A DNA stretch of 64,000 nt from Akkermansia muciniphila. GTDB taxonomy: Bacteria; Verrucomicrobiota; Verrucomicrobiia; Verrucomicrobiales; Akkermansiaceae. The notes under the pieces were generated by a model. That model was not told where the DNA came from, ran no database searches, and saw only the letters and a list, made by a program, of their open reading frames with translations. Position 1 is the stretch's first letter; each line of letters opens with the position of its first letter. Both the position numbers and the translations under genes were made by a program. The stretch covers positions 1 to 64,000 of the forward strand of contig CAMDCV010000019.1 in NCBI GenBank assembly GCA_945890645.1, in the 5' to 3' direction. Positions 18,394-26,963 of this stretch are shown piece by piece.

Positions 18394-18863
18394 TATCCTA
18401 TCCAGACTTCCGCATCCTTTTCGGGGTCAAATAAAATGCGGAAATTACCATTTTCCCAAACCGCTTCGCATGATTTTAGACGTGGCTGGTATCCCTGATT
18501 GCCAAAGACGGCGACGATGTCTTCGATCAAATCTTCGATCCACACTTGCTCCCCTTCCTTCAAATCAGCAGGGATCAGGTAGGCCGCGTACGGCTGCGGG
18601 AAATGATAGGGATAGTAGCAAGTGTAAGGAACGACACATTCGTATCCTTCATCAAAAGGATAGCGGCAATCTCCCGATAGCATGATTTCGCCGGTGATGG
18701 TGTTTTGAGAGACTGCCACCATTTCGTGAATGTCAGGGCTAGGAATCACGGGTTTGACCAAAGGCCGGAAGCCCTCTTGGGCGGCGGCATTGATTTTCTT
18801 GAACGTCCGCGCCGTTTTGATGACGCGGAGATGATTCGGGTTTTGGGAAGATTTGCCAAACAT
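18393..18863 (-). CDS. Conserved-looking protein of unknown function
   Basis: 156 residues, no signal peptide, no membrane helix. The middle is rich in aromatics and Pro (VVPYTCYYPYHFPQPYAAY), followed by an acidic segment EGEQVWIEDLIEDIVAVFGN and a C-terminal beta hairpin. No family was recognised. The one-base overlap with the downstream Cys/His gene indicates co-translation. It lies 37 nt after the partner gene of the DUF488 cassette on the same strand, so it may belong to the same transcript. Confidence 0.6.
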   Translation of the reverse strand: MFGKSSQNPNHLRVIKTARTFKKINAAAQEGFRPLVKPVIPSPDIHEMVAVSQNTITGEIMLSGDCRYPFDEGYECVVPYTCYYPYHFPQPYAAYLIPADLKEGEQVWIEDLIEDIVAVFGNQGYQPRLKSCEAVWENGNFRILFDPEKDAEVWIG

Positions 18864-18900
18864 GGTTTTGAGATCTTGATTTATGATTTGTTAGGAAATA

Positions 18901-19722
18901 TCAAAAAAGTTCACGTTGGTTCTGTATCGGTGGATAAAAAACGCCGATCACCACGAAAGGGTTGGAACCGCGACCATGCCATTCGCGTGTTGTGCCCAGG
19001 AATAGATACAGGTCTTGTTGACGGAAGTGGTCGAGAAACTTCTTTCTTACTTTCTGCACCGCTTCTTCTGGCGTTGCGCCGTCTTGAAGGCAACCCCAGT
19101 AGAGAGCGCCAATCTCCCAATCTTCAATCATCATGGTGCTGATCCGCCCCTTCGAATCTCGAAGTTTGTAGGAGAATTTCCATGGTAATTTTTTCACGTA
19201 GCTGGTGACTGCCCGGGGCTGGAGTTCCGCAAACAAGCTGCCTTGCTGGGAATCATTCTGTAGTTTTGCGATTTTTTCCTGATCCCAATCGGGGGATTGT
19301 GACTCGGCTTTGAAGTCAAGGATTTCTGCGGGTTTGAATGTGGCAAGGGAAAGTTCATTCCGCTTGTTTGCGGCAGCAATCAGTTCGGTCAGATCATCAT
19401 AGACCTTGCCGCGTGCCAAAACCCAATTTCGCCGCTCGCGCCAGTGGTCTGCTGTGGAGAGCTTCGTCTCAGTGAGCGTGAGAGTGTCGATATCAACTTT
19501 GTGGCTTTCGGGACGGTTGTCTTTGGGGCTGGGGCTAACATGGGCCTCGATAATGCGGTATTTCTCGAATTTTTTGTAATCCTCCATGCTCCTAAACGGC
19601 ACCGGATAAATCCGAATCCATGAGCCATCCTCGCGCAGCCCGGCCGTGCATACCAATTCCCCGTAGGTCGCCGACAGAGTCGGGTAGGTTTTGACGGTGA
19701 TGAGGATGAGCTCCTTAGGCAT
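18901..19722 (-). CDS. Partner protein of the DUF488 fusion, unknown function
   Basis: 273 residues. It starts with a beta segment ELILITVKTYPTLSATYGEL and the run GLREDGSWIRIYPVPFRSM, continues through a charged helical middle, and ends with a second conserved-looking block: PWKFSYKLRDSKGR, MIEDWEIGALYWGC, LFLGTTREWHGRGSNPFVVI. No membrane segment or signal peptide. I recall similar proteins encoded beside DUF488 genes, but cannot verify it. The start is 4 nt after the stop of the DUF488 gene, so the two are coupled, and both lie in a restriction-modification island. Probably a cytoplasmic partner, perhaps nucleic-acid related. Function not assigned. Confidence 0.75.
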   Translation of the reverse strand: MPKELILITVKTYPTLSATYGELVCTAGLREDGSWIRIYPVPFRSMEDYKKFEKYRIIEAHVSPSPKDNRPESHKVDIDTLTLTETKLSTADHWRERRNWVLARGKVYDDLTELIAAANKRNELSLATFKPAEILDFKAESQSPDWDQEKIAKLQNDSQQGSLFAELQPRAVTSYVKKLPWKFSYKLRDSKGRISTMMIEDWEIGALYWGCLQDGATPEEAVQKVRKKFLDHFRQQDLYLFLGTTREWHGRGSNPFVVIGVFYPPIQNQRELF

Positions 19723-19726
19723 GGTG

Positions 19727-20620
19727 TTAGATGTGGATTGGCTGCGGGCAGCCCTCGATGAGTTTGTTCATTTCTTCTGCCACGCAATGACGGTGGCAGC
19801 ATTGGTGCTCTTTCTCAAAACATGTCAGGGCGACTCGTTGGTATTTCTCCATGAGTTGCCCAAGTTGCAAGATGGCGGGGCGCATCGTCGGCAAATCCTC
19901 GCGACGATACACATCGAACAGAATGTCGTAATCTTTTTGCGTAGTGAGTTCCTGACGACGATGGCTGGGTATGCCAAGTTCAGGCAGATGCACATACTCG
20001 ATTTTCACTTTGGCACAATAAGTGGCAAGCTGCTCGCGGGAAAAGCCCGCCTTACGACTCAGCGGATTGCGCCGGACATCGCATAGCAAACTCACGTTGT
20101 TGCGTATCAATCGGTCAAGATACCCATCAATGCTATCGCCTTCATAGCCAATGGTAAAAAGGGCCTTGTCGCAAGCTACGGGAGTCTGGGAAACGATTTG
20201 CTGGCGGTCATTGGCATCGGGTAAAATCCGGTTCACGATCTCGCTGCGACAGGCGTAGTAGGGGAAAAGCCGATAGAGTCTGCTCACCAAGGTATCACCG
20301 CGCTCGGGCACGATGCGTGTCAGAAAATGTGCCAACTGCGGAATGCGCTTCTGATCCAAATACGGTATGGCCTTCGGGGTAATCTTCCACATCCCATCCT
20401 CCGCGCTGAAAAGCATACCACGCTCCACCAGCAAGCTACGGTCAGCGTAGGATTGAAACGAGAAACAACCGAATCGGTAGGGAACGAAGCGGTAGCTAGG
20501 CGCCGCTTCACATTGGTGCACGTAGAGGAACAGCAGCTTCTGTAAATCAGTGGCCGCAAGTTCCCCGCCCGCCGCTTGGACGAGATCGAGTAAGAGCTTT
20601 TGGCGTTTGTAGAGCATCAT
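19727..20620 (-). CDS. Fusion of an N-terminal helical (Panacea/SocA-like?) domain with DUF488
   Basis: 297 residues. The C-terminal half is DUF488: FTIGYEG at 155-161, CDVRRNPLSRK at 180-190, then YVHLPELGIPSHRR and the Cys-rich end TCFEKEHQCCHRHC. DUF488 is widespread, of unknown biochemical role, with conserved Arg and Cys suggesting an enzyme. The first 110 residues (LAATDLQKLLFLYVHQC, YRFVPYRFGCFSF, ADRSLLVERGML) look like the helix-turn-helix-like N-terminus of Panacea/SocA antitoxin-type domains; this second assignment is tentative. The stop is 4 nt before the next gene. Placement between type III R-M genes and unknown genes suggests a defence or toxin-antitoxin role (inference). Confidence 0.75.
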   Translation of the reverse strand: MMLYKRQKLLLDLVQAAGGELAATDLQKLLFLYVHQCEAAPSYRFVPYRFGCFSFQSYADRSLLVERGMLFSAEDGMWKITPKAIPYLDQKRIPQLAHFLTRIVPERGDTLVSRLYRLFPYYACRSEIVNRILPDANDRQQIVSQTPVACDKALFTIGYEGDSIDGYLDRLIRNNVSLLCDVRRNPLSRKAGFSREQLATYCAKVKIEYVHLPELGIPSHRRQELTTQKDYDILFDVYRREDLPTMRPAILQLGQLMEKYQRVALTCFEKEHQCCHRHCVAEEMNKLIEGCPQPIHI

Positions 20621-20721
20621 GCGAAGGTGTTCTTATGAGTAGTTAATTTAAGCGCCGCTGTCAAGAGAAGTTCTCAGAAATCCACAGCGACCTGAGCACA
20701 GAAAAATGCTGTTGTTTTTAG

Positions 20722-20931
20722 TTATATCCTTTTTTGCTGTTTTTTCGAATCAGGGTCATTCTCGATATCGCGGTAGAGCTGGCGATCAAGTTCCTCTTGG
20801 ATGTAGCTTTTTTGACGTTTGGGCGGGGTTTTTTCCTGTGTCGGTCGTGAGAAATAGATGATGGTGGCAATGACTGCTATCCATGCTGGGATGGCGAACC
20901 ATAAAGGCATGCGATATTTTTTTTGAGGCAT
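20722..20931 (-). CDS. Small single-pass membrane protein in the type III R-M operon
   Basis: 69 residues. LWFAIPAWIAVIATIIYFS at about residues 10-28 is a membrane helix, preceded by a short basic N-terminus and followed by a charged tail (KTPPKRQKSYIQEELDRQLY). The ATG begins one base after the stop of the methyltransferase gene, so it must be co-expressed with it. Membrane proteins are not standard parts of type III R-M systems. No family was recognised. Confidence 0.6.
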   Translation of the reverse strand: MPQKKYRMPLWFAIPAWIAVIATIIYFSRPTQEKTPPKRQKSYIQEELDRQLYRDIENDPDSKKQQKRI

Positions 20932-20932
20932 G

Positions 20933-22873
20933 TCAAAAAGCGTTGAAGTGTTTGCCGAGGAAGTGTCGGAGGTTCCATTTGCTGGTGGTGCTGAGGGAGC
21001 GTTCTAGGCAGATGAAGAAAGGGGACTCGCCTGCTTCGGTGAGGTCGCGGAGGCGTTTGATAGTGGCGTCTTTGATGCTCTCGTTCCAGGCGAGGCAGAC
21101 GAGGGCGCTGCGGCGGGGATCGGTGACTTCATAGACGGTGTTATCGGCGAAATCCTCGCGGCGGGTGCGGGTGTAGTGAAGCTGGAAGCCGTTTTTGAGC
21201 ATGACTTCATCGAAGACGGCTTGCTCGCCCTGTGGATCAAGCGTTAGAAAAAACGCGGCTTCTTTCTCGTCGATGTAACGCCTTAGGGCGGCGACGTTCT
21301 CGGTTTCGTCCACAGCAGGGTTAGGCTTGAACTCGCAACGCGGGAAGTTGGATTTCTGGAGTTTGTAAACTTTGAAGCCAGTATCAGAAAGCGGGTCAGG
21401 ATTTTCGCCGTAGCCTTGAATGACTCGTTTGACTCGCTCGATAGTGATGGATGAGATAGTTTTAAAGCCAAGTTTCGCAGCTTCACTAGTATCTTGCGTT
21501 TTCTCAGGTATCTGTATGGCAACAAATCTTCGATTGCCGCCATCAAATTTGTTTAATTCCAAAATTGCTTGGCACATACTTCCAGAACCGGCGAAAAAAT
21601 CTAGTGCTAAAAAGTCCTTTGAACGTATAATGTTCAAGAAATGTTTGATCAAATTGGGCGGCTTGGAGAATCCAAATGGTCGACCTCCAAATATCATATC
21701 GATCATTTTATTACCTGTTTCTGTCATTCCAACCTCCTTGGGGAGCTGAGTTGATACTGCCTTAATTGCAGTATCTTCACCAAATTTTTTCAACGCCTTA
21801 GCTTTATCTTCCGTTTCAAAAACTCTGAAAGCTGGGATCGATATTCCAAGGAAATCATAGTCGTCAGGAAAAACGATTTTACCTTTATCGTAATAATCTT
21901 GAAATATTTCTTTTGTTATAGCCCATACACGTCGAGGGTTGAAGGGATAAACTTTGCCCGTTTTTGGATCGATCAAATCAAATGCTGAATTATCTCTCTC
22001 ATCAGCTGTAGTTTGCTTAGTCAAATCCGCTAATCTCCAACGATCTTCATAATCATCCGTTTTATAGTAATTACGCGTGAACTCTAAACCAGCAATAAAC
22101 TCACTGCGAGCATAACAAACAATCCATTCAAAGTCTTGTGAAATCCCGTAAGGAACGTCACTTTTGGCAGTGCGTTTTTTCCAAGGAAAAATGGCCACAA
22201 AGCATTCTTCACCGAAAACTTCATCCATTAATTTCCGTAGATGCGTTACTTCGTTATCATCAATTGAGACAAAAATAATACCCTCATTTTTATGTAAAAG
22301 TTGACGCGCAGCTAATAAGCGTGCGTGCATCATGCTAAGCCAATTTGAATGGTAACGCCCGTCAGCTTTTGTATTGGTTTCAAGTTTTACTCCGGCGTTG
22401 CTGACTCCAATTTCTTCCCAATATTTAGCCTTCTCTTCGCGAAAATTATCTTTGTATACAAAATCACCACCTGTGTTGTATGGCGGATCGATGTAGATGC
22501 ACTTGACCTGTTCGCGGTAGGCATTGAGCAGTAGTTTCAGCGTTTCCAGATTCTCGCCTTCGATAATCATGTTGCCATCGGCTTTATCTGGATTCACAGA
22601 GCGGGTTTCATCATAGACGAGGGTGGCGGTGGTGGGTGTGAAGGCCTCGCGTTTGGAAGCGGCCTTGCCATACCATTTGAATTCGTAGCGTTCCGTTTCG
22701 TGCACTTCATTGGGCTCGACGAGTTGCTTTAGTTCATCTGGATTGAGGCGGCCTTCATTCGTAAAGAGATCGGGAAACAGTCGCTTGAGTTCGGTAAGGC
22801 GCTCGTCGCGGCCATCCGGAGTGAGGGGCAACAGTTCGTTAAAAGTTTCCGGAGTGTTAGATGGATCTGACAT
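20933..22873 (-). CDS. mod: Type III restriction-modification DNA methyltransferase (Mod)
   Basis: 646 residues, the usual length. Catalytic motif IV is DPPY at 129-132 (IYIDPPYNTGGDFVYKD); motif I FAGSG is around residue 420 (LALDFFAGSGSMCQAIL), so the order IV then I is that of beta-class N6-adenine/N4-cytosine methyltransferases, as in type III Mod. The variable middle (about 230-400) should hold the target-recognition domain. It protects host DNA and supplies specificity to Res. The start is 9 nt after the res stop, so res precedes mod here, the reverse of the common order. It appears intact even though res is interrupted. Confidence 0.92.
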   Translation of the reverse strand: MSDPSNTPETFNELLPLTPDGRDERLTELKRLFPDLFTNEGRLNPDELKQLVEPNEVHETERYEFKWYGKAASKREAFTPTTATLVYDETRSVNPDKADGNMIIEGENLETLKLLLNAYREQVKCIYIDPPYNTGGDFVYKDNFREEKAKYWEEIGVSNAGVKLETNTKADGRYHSNWLSMMHARLLAARQLLHKNEGIIFVSIDDNEVTHLRKLMDEVFGEECFVAIFPWKKRTAKSDVPYGISQDFEWIVCYARSEFIAGLEFTRNYYKTDDYEDRWRLADLTKQTTADERDNSAFDLIDPKTGKVYPFNPRRVWAITKEIFQDYYDKGKIVFPDDYDFLGISIPAFRVFETEDKAKALKKFGEDTAIKAVSTQLPKEVGMTETGNKMIDMIFGGRPFGFSKPPNLIKHFLNIIRSKDFLALDFFAGSGSMCQAILELNKFDGGNRRFVAIQIPEKTQDTSEAAKLGFKTISSITIERVKRVIQGYGENPDPLSDTGFKVYKLQKSNFPRCEFKPNPAVDETENVAALRRYIDEKEAAFFLTLDPQGEQAVFDEVMLKNGFQLHYTRTRREDFADNTVYEVTDPRRSALVCLAWNESIKDATIKRLRDLTEAGESPFFICLERSLSTTSKWNLRHFLGKHFNAF

Positions 22874-22882
22874 GAGAGAGAA

Positions 22883-25657
22883 TTAAGAGTTAGGAGTGGC
22901 AGTGGCGGCTGATAATGTTCCACTGAAATTATCGCGGGGGGCGTAGAAGCCCATGGCGGGTGGCTGTCCACCGTATGCGGCTTCGTCTTCGCGGGCGTTC
23001 GAATCGAAGCGGGACACGGGAGCCTGATAAATGAGCGTAGTGTTAGCGGAGATGCCGAGGGCATCGAAGTGGCGGATGGCGCAGAGGATTTTCATGCGTT
23101 CATCAGCATCGAGCTCATCGATGTTGTCGGTGGATTTGGTTTCTACAACGAGGTGGATTTCTACTTCCTGATCATCGCGCAGGCCCTTATGGGAGATGAC
23201 GACGCCGAAGTCTGGCGTATAGGAGGAACTTCCGCCTTTCAGCGAGGGCACGGGGATTTTATACCAATCCGGTAGCTTCAGTAGAGCGCGGACGCGCGGG
23301 TGGCGGTCGGCCTCATTGGCGAAGCGGCTTTCCGGCATGGATTCAGCATCGAGGATGGCATGATCATAGATACCTGTGTTCGGTGTGGGGACGGTGGCAC
23401 GGTAGGTCTCGATGATGTCTTTGAAAAGGTCCAGCCCGTAGCTTTCGCCGGTGGGCGTGTATTCGATGGTGCGGACCATTTCTTCCAGCGCAATGCGGTT
23501 GATGTGTTCCGTAGCTAGATGGAGATAGCGCGGCGGATTGCGGACGAGTTGATCGAGATTGGTGAGACCTTTGACAATTTCCACAATGGTGGGGTAAGCG
23601 AGCGCTGTGTTTTCCGAGAGTTCCTCGATGAGGTCCATGGCGGTGAAATCAGCAGCGAGGCGAACTTTTTCCTCACCGCCAAAGGTAGAGCGGGCCTCGG
23701 CGGTGGCGGAGAGCGCATCGATGCGATTGATCTCTATCGCTGCCTCGTAGTGTTCGAGGGTGATTTGATTGATCTTGGCGATGCAATCGCGGATGAGAGT
23801 ATCTTCCTCGAAGTGAACGCTGTAGTCGGTGCGGAGAGAGAGTCGCTGCCAGAATTTTTTGAAGGAATCTCCTTCCAAGCGTGCGCGGTTGAGAGTGACT
23901 TTTTTCTTGGCGGGCGGCTTGCCCTTGGGCGAATGCCGCATGGGGACGTAGGAACGGAGCTCGGATTGATATTGGGTGACGAAAGTCTGGTAGCTTTCGT
24001 TCGGGATGACCGTGAGGAGATTCACCTCTTGGCCTTCGGGGGTGGTGTCGTCATCGTAAATGCGGTGGCCTGACTGATTGCGACAGATGCGCAGGCCGCG
24101 CCCGATTTCTTGGCGTTTTTTCGTGTCCGAGTAGGTTTGATTCAGCGTGGCGATGTTGAAGACGTTCGGATTGTCCCAGCCGACGCCGAGTGCGGAGTGG
24201 GAGAAGATGAACTGGCGCGGATTATCAAAGGCGAGCAGCTTTTCTTTATCGCGGAGGATTTCGTCGTAGATTTCCCGCTGCTTGGCCATGGAGTTTTCAT
24301 TATCCGTGAACTCGCCGCTACTGGTCTTGGCGAAGTAGTAGGCCTGCACTTCATGGGCGAAGCCTGCCGGAGCGGCTATCTTGTAGAAATCCTGATAGGC
24401 GCGGGGAAATTCTTCGAGGAATAGCACCTTGATCATACCGTCTGGGTCCATGTAGTTCGCCACGCGGTCGATAAAAATAAGGGAGAGTGGCTTAATGCCG
24501 AGGGGCTTGAGTTTTTCCACCTTCTCGAAATGGCGGTAGCAAAGCCATTAGAGTTGTTGGCGGAAGATACCCTTGATGTCGCCGGTGGTGGTGCGCGGAG
24601 TAAGCTCCACGCCATTGTGAAATTTCACCATGGCATCGCCACCACGTAGGCCTTTTGCGCGGATGTGAGAGATTTTGAAATCCCGGTAGGAGATGTTGTT
24701 CGTGGCATCTTCCAGAGAGTCGCCGTCCTTGAGCCACTTTGTTTCCGCGTATTTGAAACCGGTGGCCATTTGTCGCCATGCCTTGAGCTTGGCCTTGGGT
24801 GCGCCAGTTCCGGTCTGGATCTCGACGAGTTCGATTTTGAGTGTGGCCTCATCGTTGATTTCTGCGACGGAAAGAACTTCGATTTTTTTGACGAGTCGCT
24901 GGTTGTAAGCCTCAAAGGGTGTAAGGCGATAGAGGAGATTCCGCACGGTTTTATGTGTGGCGGAGTAGCGAATGCGCGCGACAGAATCCAGAGCGTCTAA
25001 ACGTGGGCGGAGGTTTTCTGTATCCATCCCCTCCTGCGGTTCGTCCATGATGACGATGGGGCGCACCTTGCCGAGTGCTTCCCAGTAGGACATGCCGTCG
25101 GGAGAATCGTCGCGGTCGGCACGGTTGATGATATTGTCATCCGCGCTGAAGGAATGGGTGGTCATGACCATGACCTGAAGGTCGGTGCCCTCGATGAAGC
25201 GTTTTACCTTCGTGAGCTTCTTGCTATCGTATTCGAAAGCGTGAAGCGGAATATTGTAGAGCCGTTCGAGCTGGGTGCGAAAGGATTCGATCGTGTCGAG
25301 CACGCCCTCGCGGATGGGGACGGACGGCACGAGAATGATGAACTTGGTGAAGCCGTATTCGCGGCAGAGTTCGTAAATGGTGCGCAGGTAAACGAGGGTC
25401 TTTCCCGTGCCTGTCTCCATCTCGATGCAGTAGTCGGGATCGATGCAGAGGCTCGCTTCGCCGCGGGAGATGCCGTTTTCTGCGGCGATTTTCTCGATGT
25501 TGGCGATGATTTCTTGACGCGAGAGATCGAGCCGGTTCGGGTAGCAATCACCGGTAAGTTGAAGATCGAAGTAATTGCGCTGTTGGCCGTCGAAAAGGCG
25601 GACGACGGCACTGATCGCTTGTCGCTGGTAAGGAAGATCTTCGAGTTTGAAGGACAT
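22883..25657 (-). pseudogene. res: Type III restriction endonuclease (Res), interrupted by one in-frame TAA
   Basis: The first 369 codons (25657-24548) hold the helicase start: ETGTGKTLVY with Walker A at 82-87 and VIMDEPQEGMD as the DEAD-like box near 205. They end FRQQL-TAA. The same frame goes on as WLCYRHFEKVEKLKPLGIK, then LSLIFIDRVANYM, an RA-like helicase core with IGRGLRICRNQSG, and a C-terminal nuclease TPDFGVVIS...LVVETKS (PD-(D/E)xK), stopping at 22883. Together about 924 codons, a normal Res length. The break falls between helicase domains 1 and 2, so each half alone should be inactive. Restarting at the GTG at 24520 could give a separate 545-residue protein. Confidence 0.88.
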
Positions 25658-25695
25658 GGTGTGTCTATTGAACTAATATGAGCTAGGAAAGAGAG

Positions 25696-25764
25696 TTAAT
25701 CGAGGTTGTGAAGTTCTCCTTCACGGAATTGCGCTAGGATGTCGTGAATCGTGATTTCTGCCAT
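25696..25764 (-). CDS. Possible 22-codon ORF, remnant of a helicase N-terminus
   Basis: The minus strand reads MAEITIHDILAQFREG and then ELHNLD before TAA. I-H-D-I-L-x-x-F-R-E is how some large restriction-associated helicases begin, so this may be what is left of one. It could equally be a random short frame; there is no clear ribosome-binding site. It sits between the terminator of the 235-residue gene and res. Confidence 0.2.
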   Translation of the reverse strand: MAEITIHDILAQFREGELHNLD

Positions 25765-25803
25765 GAGATATGACGGAAGTTAGGGAAAGGAATCTGCGGG
25801 TAA

Positions 25804-25849
25804 AGAAAAAAACCCCGCGCCCGGAAGGGTGGTTTCCAAGCGCGGGGTG
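25804..25849 (-). terminator. Intrinsic terminator of the 235-residue gene
   Basis: On the minus strand CCCCGCGC (25847-25840) pairs with GCGCGGGG (25820-25813) and is followed by a run of seven T. It lies 12 nt after the stop of the gene at 25861-26568, which is therefore transcribed independently of res. Confidence 0.9.
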
Positions 25850-25860
25850 AATAAGATCGT

Positions 25861-26568
25861 TTACGTTGTCGGCGGGGTGGGCTGCGGGGCGGAACCGCCG
25901 AGGTCGCGGATGATGCGGGCGGCGGACCAGGCATTGGCGAAGGCGGTGCCAGCTTCGGTTTTGCGGAAGCGGGGGACGAGGCGATCCATCTTCTTCAGAA
26001 GCTGGCTCACTTCGCGGAACTTGGGCCGCAGGGTGACGGTCAAGGAACGTCGCTTGGAAATCGCCAAGGAGGGATCGGCGGTGATTTTCTCGAAGTCGCC
26101 GAGTTCTTTGTCGAGCTGGGTGGCATCGGCGGCGGTTAGGTCGTACTCGGCGAGGGCGGTCGCATCGGTGTCGAGGGCCTCGGTGAGTTTCTGGTGGAGG
26201 ACGCGGGCTTTGGCGATGAGTTCGGAGTCGCGCAGGTCCTGCCAGGAGCTGAGCGAGAGGTCGATGTGGGCGGCATCGCCGTCGCGGCCGTTTTCCTCAT
26301 ACCAATCGACGAGGGTTTGGCTGATATCGTAGGCGATGTTTTCTAGCTCAGCTTCCTCGCGGGCTTTGGTTTCGGCGTAGCCGGTGGTGGCGAGTTGCTG
26401 GGCGGCGATGAGGTCGGTGAGCGCGTTGACCATGGGGCCGAGTTGGGCGGCGCGGGCGGTGAACGGGAGTGGTTTTTGGTTTTTCCATGTGCCTAGATAC
26501 TCAGGGCTTTCCAGCAGCTTGAGCACCGTGAGGAACATGTTGTGGCGGTTGGCGTAGTCGTCTTGCAT
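25861..26568 (-). CDS. Helical protein of unknown function, downstream of a 21-bp tandem array
   Basis: 235 residues, no signal peptide or membrane helix. Nearly all of it should be alpha-helical: NRHNMFLTVLKLLESPEYLG at the start, then long Ala/Glu/Leu-rich helices with DLIAAQQLATTGYAETKARE and LSSWQDLRDSELIAKARVLH, a basic region near residue 185, and a Pro/Thr-rich tail. No family was recognised, though the style recalls proteins of other Verrucomicrobiota lying next to short tandem repeats (memory, unverified). It has its own terminator, and its 5' side is occupied by the 21-bp array beginning 61 nt upstream, so its promoter must lie in or beyond the repeats. Function unknown. Confidence 0.7.
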   Translation of the reverse strand: MQDDYANRHNMFLTVLKLLESPEYLGTWKNQKPLPFTARAAQLGPMVNALTDLIAAQQLATTGYAETKAREEAELENIAYDISQTLVDWYEENGRDGDAAHIDLSLSSWQDLRDSELIAKARVLHQKLTEALDTDATALAEYDLTAADATQLDKELGDFEKITADPSLAISKRRSLTVTLRPKFREVSQLLKKMDRLVPRFRKTEAGTAFANAWSAARIIRDLGGSAPQPTPPTT

Positions 26569-26588
26569 GGTAGTTTTGTTTATTTGTT

Positions 26589-26963
26589 ATGTTTTGTTTG
26601 TTTCTTCTTTTGGGGGAAGGTGGTCAAAGTGCCCGTACCAAGGACCTAAATGGTCGTACCAGACAACTAAATGGTCGTAACAGGCACTTAAATGGTCGTA
26701 CCAGACACCTAAATGGTCGTACCAGGCACCTAAATGGTCGTACCAGGCACCTAAATGGTCGTACCAGACACCTAAACGGTCGTACCAGACACCTAAATGG
26801 TCGTACCAGGCACCTAAATGGTCGTACCAGGCACTTAAATGGTCGTACCAGGCACTTAAATGGTCGTAACAGGCACTTAAACGGTCGTACCAGCCACCGA
26901 AGTGACCGTACCAGCCACGGAAGTGGCAGTACCGAGAAAATGAGGTGCCGCTCCCTAGTGTAA
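26589..26963 (+). CDS. Possible repeat peptide read through the 21-bp array
   Basis: A plus-strand frame of 124 codons opens with MFCLFLLLGEGGQ and then repeats the heptapeptide L-N-G-R-T-R-H about eleven times. Because the unit is 21 bp, this frame never meets a stop. Most differences between units are silent here (AAT/AAC, AGG/AGA, CTA/TTA), while ACC/AAC changes Thr to Asn. That mildly favours this frame as coding over the others. Two minus-strand frames are also open across the array. No ribosome-binding site was seen. It may be only a by-product of the repeat. Confidence 0.25.
   Translation: MFCLFLLLGEGGQSARTKDLNGRTRQLNGRNRHLNGRTRHLNGRTRHLNGRTRHLNGRTRHLNGRTRHLNGRTRHLNGRTRHLNGRTRHLNGRNRHLNGRTSHRSDRTSHGSGSTEKMRCRSLV
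26629..26943 (+). repeat. 21-bp tandem repeat array, about 15 units
   Basis: Units begin every 21 bases from 26629 to 26923. Eleven (26650-26880) are close copies that start ATGGTCGTACCAG or a one-base variant and end CACCTAA or CACTTAA; the first and the last three are degenerate. Variation is limited to a few sites: ATG/ACG, CCA/ACA, GGC/GAC, ACC/ACT. In one frame each unit is a complete six-codon reading frame from ATG to TAA (M-V-V-P-G-T), with the next ATG directly after the stop. It lies between the 235-residue gene and a gene-free region. The degenerate edges suggest growth from the centre by slippage. Confidence 0.97.

Noticed and set aside
26629-26943. CRISPR array
   Set aside because: Units abut directly with no variable spacers and no cas genes nearby; it is a tandem repeat.
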